A DNA stretch of 5,374 nt from CAYLNK01 sp964384675 (lineage in GTDB: Bacteria > Acidobacteriota > Thermoanaerobaculia > UBA5066), in NCBI GenBank assembly GCA_964384675.1, contig CAYLNK010000391.1, positions 1-5,374 on the forward strand, read 5' to 3'. The position numbers and the translations under genes are program-made. Below the pieces are notes generated by a model. It was not told the origin of the DNA and did not search any database. It saw only the letters and a program-made list of their open reading frames with translations. Positions 1-5,374 of this stretch are shown in pieces. Position 1 is the stretch's first letter. Every line of letters starts with the position of its first letter.

Positions 1-1
1 G

Positions 2-307
2 GCGGCGGCGCGACCCGGAGCGCCGCGCGAGGCCGCCCCTGCCCGCGAGGTGGACCGCCTCCTCGCGGCTTTCCGGGAGAACCTGAGGAAGGCCGGCTAC
101 CCGGGACCGGGGCGCTCCGCGGGGGTCGTGGCAGAGATGGAGTCGTTCCTCAGGAGGGGCCGTCCCACGTCACGCGAGGTGACGCTGCTGCTCGGGGCCC
201 TCGCGGCGCTGGGGCATACCGCTGCGGTCACGGATGACCGGTCCGCGTCCGGCCGAAAGGTGGGGGGCCGGGGGGGAGGACCGGGCGGCGGTCCTCCCCC
301 CATCTAA
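2..307 (+). CDS. C-terminal part of an unrecognised protein (5' end outside window)
   Basis: The reading frame is open from the left edge to a TAA stop at 305-307 and keeps strong G/C third positions, which supports real coding. A GTG at 50 could be an internal start, but it has no Shine-Dalgarno sequence and the Ala/Pro-rich frame continues upstream of it, so the gene most likely begins outside the window. The visible part reads as an Ala/Pro/Arg-rich linker, then three likely amphipathic helices (around DRLLAAFRENLRKAG, VVAEMESFLRRG and REVTLLLGALAALG), then a polar tail and a Gly/Pro-rich end. I recognise no family, no catalytic motif and no membrane segment. The last dozen or so codons are encoded by the hairpin at 271-301, so the Gly/Pro tail is probably a by-product of that structure and not a functional domain. 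The gene converges on the topoisomerase gene, with stop codons 3 bp apart. Confidence 0.6.
   Translation, partial: AAARPGAPREAAPAREVDRLLAAFRENLRKAGYPGPGRSAGVVAEMESFLRRGRPTSREVTLLLGALAALGHTAAVTDDRSASGRKVGGRGGGPGGGPPPI
271..301. terminator. Perfect GC hairpin at the convergent gene junction, candidate bidirectional terminator
   Basis: GGGGGGAGGACC (271-282) and GGTCCTCCCCCC (290-301) are exact reverse complements. A further G-C pair (283/289) gives a 13-bp stem with a 5-nt loop. The hairpin starts about 10 nt past the topoisomerase stop codon on the minus strand, a typical place for a terminator. On the plus strand it lies inside the last codons of the incoming gene. Neither side has a clear T-tract, so it is not a classical intrinsic terminator. 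It could instead act as a 3'-end stabiliser, a polymerase pause site or a barrier to convergent read-through. Confidence 0.5.
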
Positions 308-310
308 GAG

Positions 311-2227
311 CTAGACGTCCAGGTTGTCGGCGTCCCTCGCCCGCTCCGTGATGAAGCGGTAGCGCGCCGCCGGGTCCTTTCCCATCAGGTCGGTCAACGT
401 CCGCTCGGCGAGGAGGACGTCGGGCACGGTGACCTTCAGCGCGCGCCGGCGCCGGGAGTCCAGCGTCGTCTTCTTCAGCTGCTCCGGCATCATCTCGCCG
501 AGCCCCTTGAACCGCATGATCTCGGGCTTCACGTTCTTCGGCAGCTTCGCGAGGACCTGGTCGCGCTCGACGTCGTCGAGCGCCCAGTACGTCTCCTTGG
601 CCGCGTCGATCCGGTAGAGCGGCGGCTGGGCCAGGTAGATGTGCCCGTTCTGGATCAGCTTCGGGAGGTGGCGCCAGAAGAACGTCAGGAGGAGCGTCGA
701 GATGTGGTGGCCGTCGGCGTCGGCGTCCATCAGCAGGAAGATCTTCCCGTAGCGGAGGCGCGATTCGTCGAAGTCCGCGCCGAGGCCGCAGCCGAGCGCC
801 GACACGATGTCGGACAGCTCCTTGTTCCCGGTCACCTTCGCCGAGTTGGCCTGCTCGGCGTTCAGCACCTTGCCTCGCAGCGGCAGGATCGCCTGCGTCT
901 CCCGGTCGCGCCCCTGCTTGGCCGAGCCGCCGGCCGAGTCCCCCTCGACGATGAACAGCTCCGACTCGTTCGGGTCGGTCGAGGAGCAATCGGCCAGCTT
1001 TCCCGGGAGGTTCAGCCGGTGCGAGACGGCCGACTTCCGGGTCACCTGCTGGGCCGCGGCACGGCTCGCCTCGCGGGCCCGCGTCGCCAGCACGATCCGG
1101 CCCACGATCTGCTCGGCCAGGCTCGGGTTCTCGTTCAGCCACTTCTCGAGCGCCGGACGCACCGCGCCGTCCACCTGAGCCGCCATCTCCGGGTTGTTGA
1201 GCCGATCCTTGGTCTGGCCCTGGAACTGCGGCTCCAGGACGTACGCCGAGAGAAGCGCCACGAGCCCCTCGCGGATGTCCTCCGCGGTGGGATTGACCCC
1301 CTTCGGCAGGAGCTCGTGCGTCGCCAGGTAGTTCCGGACGGCCTTCACGACGCCCGACTTCAGGCCGTTCTCGTGCGTGCCGCCGGAGGGCGTCGGGATG
1401 CCGTTCACGTACGACTTGACGTTCTCCTCGGTCGACTCGGTCCAGAGGAGCGCCACCTCGAGCCGCGGCTCGGCGTCCCGCACCAGGGCGAACTCGCCGC
1501 CGTGCGTCGGCGGCTTGCCCCGGTCCGCCACGACCTTCTTCAGGTAGTCGACGAGACCGCCGTCGTGGGTGAACTCGTCCCGCCGGACCGGCGACGCCGA
1601 CTCGTCCACGAAGACGGCCCGGAGGCCGCGGTGGAGGTACGTCTTCGCCTCGAGCCGGTCGCGGATCTCCTCGGGGTCGAGGGCGAGCTTGCCGAAGATC
1701 TGCGGGTCGGGACGGAAGCGGATCGTGGTGCCGGAGCCACGCACCTTTTCCTTGCTGATCTTCTCCACCTTCGACGTCGCGACGCCGCGCCCGTACGTCT
1801 GCCGCCACTCGGAGCCGTCGCGCCGTACGGTGACCGTCATCTCGGACGAGAGCGCGCAGACCACCGACGAGCCGACGCCGTGCAGACCGCCCGAGTGGAC
1901 GTAGTTCCCCTGCTCGAACTTGCCGCCGGCGTGGAGAGTGGTGAGGATCAGCTCGAGGGCCGACCGCTTGTACTTCGGGTGGATGTCGACCGGGATGCCG
2001 CGCCCGTTGTCGGCGACCTCCAGCTCCTTGCCGTCGGCGAAGAGACGGACCTCGATGCGGGAGGCGTAGCCGTTGATCACCTCGTCGACGGCGTTGTCGA
2101 CGATCTCCCAGACCAGGTGGTGGAGCCCGCGGGAGTCGACCCCGCCGATGTACATGCCGGGGCGCTTGCGGACCGGCTCGAGCCCCTCGAGGACGGTGAT
2201 GTCGGCTGCGGTGTAGGTGGTGGCCAT
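311..2227 (-). CDS. parE: Type IIA DNA topoisomerase subunit B, most like topoisomerase IV subunit ParE (GyrB possible)
   Basis: This is the ATPase/TOPRIM subunit of a type IIA topoisomerase. It pairs with a ParC or GyrA subunit to pass one DNA duplex through another, decatenating or supercoiling DNA. The protein has 638 residues, normal for ParE and short GyrB. Seen in order: a GHKL ATPase domain with the catalytic Glu41 and Asn45 of EIVDNAVDE, DNGRG at 73-77 and HSGGLHGVGS at 111-120; a transducer domain with the QTK loop at 338-340; and a TOPRIM domain with EGDSAGGSA starting at Glu428, the acidic DADADG at 501-506 (Asp501, 503, 505), FKGLGEM at 573-579 and an NLDV end. There is no large TOPRIM insert like that of proteobacterial GyrB. 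LRYGKIFLLMDADADGHHI and the KETYWAL stretch look closer to ParE, but the ParE/GyrB assignment is not certain. The ATG at 2227 fits the usual N-terminus (TAADITVLEGLEPVRKRPG). The frame continues 130 codons upstream, but that stretch lies antisense to vgrG. No Shine-Dalgarno is visible. No parC or gyrA is adjacent, and the gene appears monocistronic. Confidence 0.96.
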   Translation of the reverse strand: MATTYTAADITVLEGLEPVRKRPGMYIGGVDSRGLHHLVWEIVDNAVDEVINGYASRIEVRLFADGKELEVADNGRGIPVDIHPKYKRSALELILTTLHAGGKFEQGNYVHSGGLHGVGSSVVCALSSEMTVTVRRDGSEWRQTYGRGVATSKVEKISKEKVRGSGTTIRFRPDPQIFGKLALDPEEIRDRLEAKTYLHRGLRAVFVDESASPVRRDEFTHDGGLVDYLKKVVADRGKPPTHGGEFALVRDAEPRLEVALLWTESTEENVKSYVNGIPTPSGGTHENGLKSGVVKAVRNYLATHELLPKGVNPTAEDIREGLVALLSAYVLEPQFQGQTKDRLNNPEMAAQVDGAVRPALEKWLNENPSLAEQIVGRIVLATRAREASRAAAQQVTRKSAVSHRLNLPGKLADCSSTDPNESELFIVEGDSAGGSAKQGRDRETQAILPLRGKVLNAEQANSAKVTGNKELSDIVSALGCGLGADFDESRLRYGKIFLLMDADADGHHISTLLLTFFWRHLPKLIQNGHIYLAQPPLYRIDAAKETYWALDDVERDQVLAKLPKNVKPEIMRFKGLGEMMPEQLKKTTLDSRRRRALKVTVPDVLLAERTLTDLMGKDPAARYRFITERARDADNLDV

Positions 2228-2229
2228 CG

Positions 2230-2243
2230 CGGACGGCGGACGG
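2230..2243. repeat. Tandem 7-bp repeat CGGACGG x2 in the divergent intergenic region
   Basis: Two exact head-to-tail copies of CGGACGG (2230-2236 and 2237-2243) overlap the predicted -10 box and start site of the topoisomerase promoter. They could be a half-site pair for a regulator, but a repeat this short in GC-rich DNA may be chance. Confidence 0.3.
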
Positions 2244-2268
2244 TAGCGGGCGGCGCGCGGGCGGTCAA
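2240..2268 (-). promoter_or_regulatory. Candidate sigma70-type promoter of the topoisomerase gene (near-leaderless)
   Basis: On the minus strand TTGACC (2268-2263, five of six matches to TTGACA) is followed after exactly 17 bp by TACCGT (2245-2240), which keeps the key first T, second A and last T of TATAAT. Transcription would start near 2233, only about 6 nt before the ATG at 2227. That agrees with the absence of any Shine-Dalgarno sequence there. It was found by eye in a 94-bp GC-rich stretch and has not been tested. Confidence 0.38.
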
Positions 2269-2275
2269 GGCGAGG

Positions 2276-2281
2276 TATCCT
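2276..2281 (+). promoter_or_regulatory. Weak candidate -10 element for vgrG inside a small palindrome
   Basis: TATCCT (2276-2281, four of six matches to TATAAT) is the best -10-like hexamer on the plus strand of the intergenic region. It would place transcription start near 2288 and give a leader of about 34 nt before the vgrG GTG. There is no recognisable -35 box at the expected distance (2253-2258 is alternating C and G). It lies within the near-palindrome GAGGTATCCTC (2272-2282), so it could equally be part of an operator. A sigma54 or activator-dependent promoter further away cannot be excluded. Confidence 0.2.
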
Positions 2282-2289
2282 CCGCAGCG

Positions 2290-2299
2290 CTCGATCGAG
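2290..2299. promoter_or_regulatory. 10-bp perfect palindrome CTCGATCGAG, possible operator
   Basis: CTCGATCGAG is its own reverse complement and sits between the candidate vgrG start site (about 2288) and the vgrG ribosome binding site. The position suits a repressor site or a small leader structure. A palindrome of this length can arise by chance in a region of this size, so support is weak. Confidence 0.2.
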
Positions 2300-2311
2300 A
2301 CGGAAGGTCAC

Positions 2312-2317
2312 GGGAGG
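2312..2317 (+). promoter_or_regulatory. Ribosome binding site of vgrG supporting the GTG start
   Basis: GGGAGG lies 4 nt before the GTG at 2322. The next in-frame ATG (2352) has no comparable site, and starting there would remove part of the conserved VgrG N-terminus. The GTG is therefore preferred, although the spacing is at the short end of the normal range. Confidence 0.55.
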
Positions 2318-2321
2318 CTCG

Positions 2322-4466
2322 GTGCCGAAGTACACCCAGACCGATCGCCAGATGAAGGTCGCGACGCCCCTCGGCACCGACGTCCTGATGCTGATCGGCT
2401 TCCGCGGCCACGAGGCGATCTCGGAGCCGTACACGTTCGAGCTGGACCTCGTCGCCGAGTTCTCGGAGGTGGAGAAGGTCGCCTTCGACAAGCTGATCGG
2501 CAAGGCCGTCACGGTCTTCCTGAAGGTGCCGAACTCGATGGAGAACACCGATCCGTACCGGCCGATCAACGGCATCTGCGTGCGGTTCGCCGAGGGGGGC
2601 GAGGACGAGGAGTTCAAGCACTACAAGATGGAGATCGTCCCCCAGCTCTGGCTCCTGACGAAGAAGACGCAGAGCCGGATCTTCCAGCAGAAGACCGTGC
2701 CCGACATCCTCAAGCAGGTGCTCACCGGGCTGCAGGTGGAGTGGGAGATCCAGGGGACGTTCGAGGCGCGCGATTACTGCGTGCAGTACCGGGAGACCGA
2801 TTTCGCGTTCGCGAGCCGCCTGATGGAGGAGGAGGGGATCTTCTACTTCTTCAAGCACGACTCGGGCTCCCACACGATGGTCCTCGGGAACACACCCGTC
2901 AGCCACAAGCCGGTGCCGATCGGCTCCCCGAAGGTCAAGTTCGACGTCCTCCAGGGCGGCACGCGGGACGAGGACCACATCTACGAGTGGAACAAGCGCC
3001 AGGACCTGGTCAGCGAGAAGTTCGTGCTCTGGGACAGCTGCTTCGAGCTGCCGACCCAGAACCTGGAGGCGACGAAGGACGTCCTGGCGAGCGTCCAGGC
3101 CGGAGCCGTCTCGCACAAGCTGTCGCTCGCCGGCGGAAAGCTCGAGGTGTACGACTACCCCGGCGAGTACGCCCAGCGTTTCGACGGGGTGAATCCGAGC
3201 GGCGGCGAGCAGCCCTCGGATCTCCAGAAGATCTTCCCCGACAAGGACCGGACCGTCGGGATCCGGGCGCAGGAGGAGGCCGCGGGGGCCGTGCGCATCG
3301 ACTCCTCCAGCCACTTCCGGCACATCGTGAGCGGCTACAAGTTCGACCTCGAGCGGCACCCGGGGGGCGGCGGCGCCGGCCACGGCCCCTCCGCCGACGG
3401 CACGTACCTCCTGGTCTCGATCGAGCACGAGGGGGAGGACGTCGACTTCCGCTCGGCCGGGGCGAGCGCGACGTACCAGAACATGTTCGTCTGCCAGCCG
3501 TTCGCGCTCCCGTTCCGCCCCCCGCGCAGGACGCCGCGGCCGGTCATGCACGGATCGCAGACCGCTTTCGTCGTCGGGCCCGCCGGCGAGGAGATCTTCA
3601 CCGACAAGTACGGCCGGGTGAAGGTGCAGTTCCAGTGGGACCGCGATGGGCAGAAGGACTCGAACAGCTCGTGCTGGATCCGCGTCGCGACGACGTGGGC
3701 GGGGAAGCAGTGGGGCACGATCCACGTCCCCCGGATCGGGCAGGAGGTCGTGGTCGACTTCCTCGAGGGGGACCCGGACCAGCCGATCATCATGGGGAGC
3801 GTCTACAACGCGGCCACGATGCCGCCGTACAAGCTCCCGGACAACAAGACGCAGAGCGGCATCAAGAGCCGCAGCACGCTGAAGGGCGGTCCCCAGGAGT
3901 TCAACGAGCTCCGATTCGAGGACAAGAAGGGCTCGGAGGACATCTACTTCCACGCCCAGAAGGATTTCCACCGCGTGGTCGAGAACGACGACGACCTCGA
4001 GGTGGACCACAATCAGAAGATCTGGGTGAAGGGCCTCCGCCGCGAGCAGGTCCACGACGCCGAGGAGGTCCTGATCGTCAAGGACCGGACCCATCACGTG
4101 ATGGGGAACGAAGCCCTCTGGGTGGACGGGGAGAAGGGGCGTGCGCTCCGGATCACCACCGGCCACCACGTGACGACGATCGACCAGGGAGATTCGCTCT
4201 TCGAGGTGAAGAACGGTAAGCAGACGACCACGGTGGCCCAGGAGGACAAGACGTCCGCGATGACGATCGTCCTCGAGGCCCAGGCGTCGATCGAGCTGAA
4301 GGTGGGGGCCAGCACGATCAAGATCACACCTGCCGGCATCGAGATGAGCACGCCGATGTTCAAGGCCGCCGCCACGGGCACCGCGGAGCTGTCGGGTGCG
4401 GCGACCACCGTCAAGGGCCAGGGCATACTGACCCTGCAGGGCGCCCTCACGAAGATCGGGCCATGA
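2322..4466 (+). CDS. vgrG: Type VI secretion system spike protein VgrG (TssI)
   Basis: VgrG trimerises to form the spike on the T6SS Hcp tube and carries effectors into target cells. It resembles a fusion of phage T4 gp27 and gp5. The protein has 714 residues, a normal length for a VgrG without an added effector domain. Seen in order: a gp27-like base from residue 9 on (TPLGTDVLMLIGFRGHEAIS near 15-34, then YRETDFAFASRLMEEEGIFYFF at 156-177, a VgrG hallmark); a Gly-rich insert around 347-360; the signature DKYGRVKVQFQWDRDG at 428-443; and the gp5-like OB-fold with SCWIRVATTWAGKQWG at 450-465, PRIGQEVVVDFLEGDPDQPIIMGSVYN at 470-496. A beta-helix stalk follows to the C-terminus, with the FNELRFEDKKGSEDIYFHAQKDF element at 527-549 and ending GILTLQGALTKIGP. 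No extra catalytic domain follows, so cargo is probably carried by a separate protein. The stop overlaps the next start (ATGA). The gene is divergent from the topoisomerase gene. Confidence 0.97.
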   Translation: MPKYTQTDRQMKVATPLGTDVLMLIGFRGHEAISEPYTFELDLVAEFSEVEKVAFDKLIGKAVTVFLKVPNSMENTDPYRPINGICVRFAEGGEDEEFKHYKMEIVPQLWLLTKKTQSRIFQQKTVPDILKQVLTGLQVEWEIQGTFEARDYCVQYRETDFAFASRLMEEEGIFYFFKHDSGSHTMVLGNTPVSHKPVPIGSPKVKFDVLQGGTRDEDHIYEWNKRQDLVSEKFVLWDSCFELPTQNLEATKDVLASVQAGAVSHKLSLAGGKLEVYDYPGEYAQRFDGVNPSGGEQPSDLQKIFPDKDRTVGIRAQEEAAGAVRIDSSSHFRHIVSGYKFDLERHPGGGGAGHGPSADGTYLLVSIEHEGEDVDFRSAGASATYQNMFVCQPFALPFRPPRRTPRPVMHGSQTAFVVGPAGEEIFTDKYGRVKVQFQWDRDGQKDSNSSCWIRVATTWAGKQWGTIHVPRIGQEVVVDFLEGDPDQPIIMGSVYNAATMPPYKLPDNKTQSGIKSRSTLKGGPQEFNELRFEDKKGSEDIYFHAQKDFHRVVENDDDLEVDHNQKIWVKGLRREQVHDAEEVLIVKDRTHHVMGNEALWVDGEKGRALRITTGHHVTTIDQGDSLFEVKNGKQTTTVAQEDKTSAMTIVLEAQASIELKVGASTIKITPAGIEMSTPMFKAAATGTAELSGAATTVKGQGILTLQGALTKIGP

Positions 4467-5134
4467 CGACCACGCCTCCGACCTCGTATCTCGGCTCGGG
4501 CGCGAAGGCCGCGGACGTCTGCAAGTCCGTCGAGCTCGGCCCGGCGGCGACGGCGAAGCTCACCGATGCCCAGACCGTGAAGGAGTTCGTCGAGCTTCTC
4601 CTCCACGAGGAGCTCTTCCCCGACGCGATGCAGGTCCTCGGTCACTGGCTGCCGAAGCCGCGAGCCGTCTGGTGGGCCTGCCTCTCGATCCGGAAGGTCT
4701 CGAGCCCGTCGGAGCTGAAGCCCTTGCAGGCCCCGCTCCTCGCGGCCGAGAAGTGGGTCGCCGACCCGACCGACGCGAACCGCCGGGCGGCCGGCGCCGC
4801 CGCCGAGGCCCAGCAATACCGGACGTCGGCCGCCCTCGCGGCGATGGGCGCCTTCCACACCGGCAGCCTCGGCCCGCCGGGTCAGCCCGTGGTCCCGCCC
4901 GCGGAGGGCGTCACGGGACGTGTCACCGGCGCCGCCGTGACGATCGCCGCGCTCGCGAGCAAGCCCGAGCTGGCGGCGGAGAAGTACCGGTCGTTCGCCG
5001 CCCTCGCGTTCGAGCTGGGCGAGCCGAAGGTCCGGACCACCACGACACCGTCCCAGATCCAGCGGAGCCGCGGCCACTCCCGCATCTTCCGAGCCGAGGA
5101 GGTCCCCGATGTCACCCGCCGACCGCCCAAGTGA
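4463..5134 (+). CDS. DUF6931-like protein coupled to vgrG
   Basis: This is a 223-residue cytoplasmic-looking protein with no signal peptide or membrane segment. I recognise it, from memory of the family pattern, as DUF6931-like. Supporting features are an N-terminal region ending in a short helix (FVELLLHEELFPDAMQVLGH, 42-61), the strongly conserved-looking PKPRAVWWACLSIR at 64-77, EKWVADPTDANRRAA at 96-110, an Ala-rich helix with a Phe/Gly-Ser turn (AFHTGSLGPP, 130-139), and AAEKYRSFAALAFELG at 171-186. The last 35 or so residues are polar, Arg/Pro-rich and probably disordered. Molecular function is not known to me. The ATG overlaps the vgrG stop (ATGA), with no strong Shine-Dalgarno, so it is probably translated by re-initiation after vgrG in a defined ratio. 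That coupling suggests a job tied to VgrG, such as an adaptor, chaperone or cargo-loading protein, but this is inference only. Confidence 0.8.
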   Translation: MTTTPPTSYLGSGAKAADVCKSVELGPAATAKLTDAQTVKEFVELLLHEELFPDAMQVLGHWLPKPRAVWWACLSIRKVSSPSELKPLQAPLLAAEKWVADPTDANRRAAGAAAEAQQYRTSAALAAMGAFHTGSLGPPGQPVVPPAEGVTGRVTGAAVTIAALASKPELAAEKYRSFAALAFELGEPKVRTTTTPSQIQRSRGHSRIFRAEEVPDVTRRPPK

Positions 5135-5161
5135 CGGGCGCCACCGTCCCGATCCCGCGGT

Positions 5162-5166
5162 AGAGG
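5162..5166 (+). promoter_or_regulatory. Candidate ribosome binding site for the last gene
   Basis: AGAGG lies 10 nt before the ATG at 5177, slightly long spacing but the only purine-rich site between the two genes. It supports the ATG at 5177 over the later in-frame ATG at 5282, which lacks any such site. Confidence 0.35.
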
Positions 5167-5176
5167 TCGGCTAGCC

Positions 5177-5374
5177 ATGCCCGGGCCGGCTCCCGCCACC
5201 AATTTCGCGGTCCGGATCACGCAGTGGACGGCGCCGACGAAGGTGGAGGATCCATACCTCTCCGAGCCCGCCAGCCCCGCGATGAGTCGCGTCCTGCTGG
5301 AGCTCTCGCCCCAGTCGACCCTCGCGGCCGAGGAGGCGGCGCGCCAGGCGGTGGCCGCGGCGGCGGCCGCGGCG
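5177..5374 (+). CDS. N-terminal part of an unrecognised protein in the vgrG operon (3' end outside window)
   Basis: An ATG at 5177 opens a frame that stays open for 66 codons to the right edge, 42 bp after the stop of the DUF6931-like gene and on the same strand, so it is probably in the same operon. It keeps the G/C third-position pattern. The N-terminus (MPGPAPATNFAVRITQWTAP) is not a signal peptide: it has no basic start followed by a hydrophobic core. Residues 49-66 become strongly Ala-rich (AAEEAARQAVAAAAAAA), which suggests a long helix, a coiled coil or a flexible Ala-rich linker before a downstream domain. I do not recognise the family. From its position it could be a T6SS effector, a PAAR-type protein with an N-terminal extension, or an accessory protein. 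No PAAR motif is visible in the part present. Confidence 0.65.
   Translation, partial: MPGPAPATNFAVRITQWTAPTKVEDPYLSEPASPAMSRVLLELSPQSTLAAEEAARQAVAAAAAAA

Noticed and set aside
249..271. Second inverted repeat CCGGCC/GGCCGG next to the convergent hairpin
   Set aside because: It is only 6 bp, shares a base with the much stronger 271-301 hairpin and competes with it. Such pairs are expected by chance in sequence this GC-rich.
2228..2617. 130-codon N-terminal extension of the topoisomerase frame
   Set aside because: It runs antisense to the start of vgrG, has no conserved pattern, and the normal family N-terminus begins at the ATG at 2227.
2265..4169. Long minus-strand open frame inside vgrG
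   Set aside because: It is rich in Val, Leu, Arg, Asp and His with no recognisable domain, and is the antisense shadow of vgrG. The other long minus-strand frames at 228-1808 and 4094-5077 are rejected for the same reason.
641..4219. Very long plus-strand open frame (over 1100 codons) spanning the topoisomerase gene antisense and most of vgrG in another frame
   Set aside because: The translation is a low-complexity Arg/Gly/Pro/Asp/Leu mixture with no domain pattern. It overlaps two genes with clear family signatures, so it is a GC-rich shadow frame.
5109..5174. Tiny 21-codon frame starting ATG inside the end of the DUF6931-like gene
   Set aside because: It has no ribosome binding site, its composition follows the overlapping coding frame, and its product is too short to judge. 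A 10-codon GTG frame at 5131-5163 overlapping the same stop is rejected on the same grounds.
5333..5374. GCG/GCC-rich run at the right edge as a possible trinucleotide repeat
   Set aside because: It is in frame with the last gene and encodes an ordinary Ala-rich segment. The units are mixed alanine codons, not an exact tandem repeat.

Overview
This is a GC-rich bacterial window (roughly two thirds G+C by eye, with strong G/C preference at third codon positions). It holds one housekeeping DNA topoisomerase gene and the start of a type VI secretion (T6SS) spike module. Codon use looks uniform, so nothing marks the T6SS genes as recent arrivals by composition. The topoisomerase sequence type and the pairing of a VgrG with a DUF6931-like protein suggest a Myxococcota, Planctomycetota or Acidobacteriota-type organism. 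That placement is an inference from remembered family patterns, not a demonstrated identity.

Layout: (1) About 1-307, plus strand: the C-terminal end of an unrecognised gene that enters from the left edge. (2) 311-2227, minus strand: a complete 638-residue type IIA topoisomerase ATPase/TOPRIM subunit, most like ParE. It converges on gene 1 with only 3 bp between the stop codons, and a perfect G/C hairpin lies at the junction. (3) 2228-2321: a 94-bp divergent intergenic region with a good sigma70-like promoter for the topoisomerase that would give an almost leaderless transcript, a weaker candidate promoter and a Shine-Dalgarno site for vgrG, and two small palindromes. (4) 2322-4466, plus strand: a complete vgrG (714 residues). 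(5) 4463-5134, plus strand: a DUF6931-like protein joined to vgrG by an ATGA stop/start overlap. (6) 5177 to the right edge, plus strand: the start of an unrecognised gene that runs into an alanine-rich segment.

VgrG is the trimeric spike tip of the T6SS contractile needle. Genes immediately downstream of a vgrG, especially translationally coupled ones, are often effector adaptors or chaperones, effectors, PAAR tips or immunity proteins. The DUF6931-like protein and the truncated gene after it are therefore the places to look for a poorly described T6SS cargo module. No T6SS structural genes (hcp, sheath, baseplate, membrane complex, ClpV) are visible, so this may be an orphan vgrG island or one end of a larger cluster. 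I saw no rRNA, tRNA, CRISPR array, insertion sequence or integrase.
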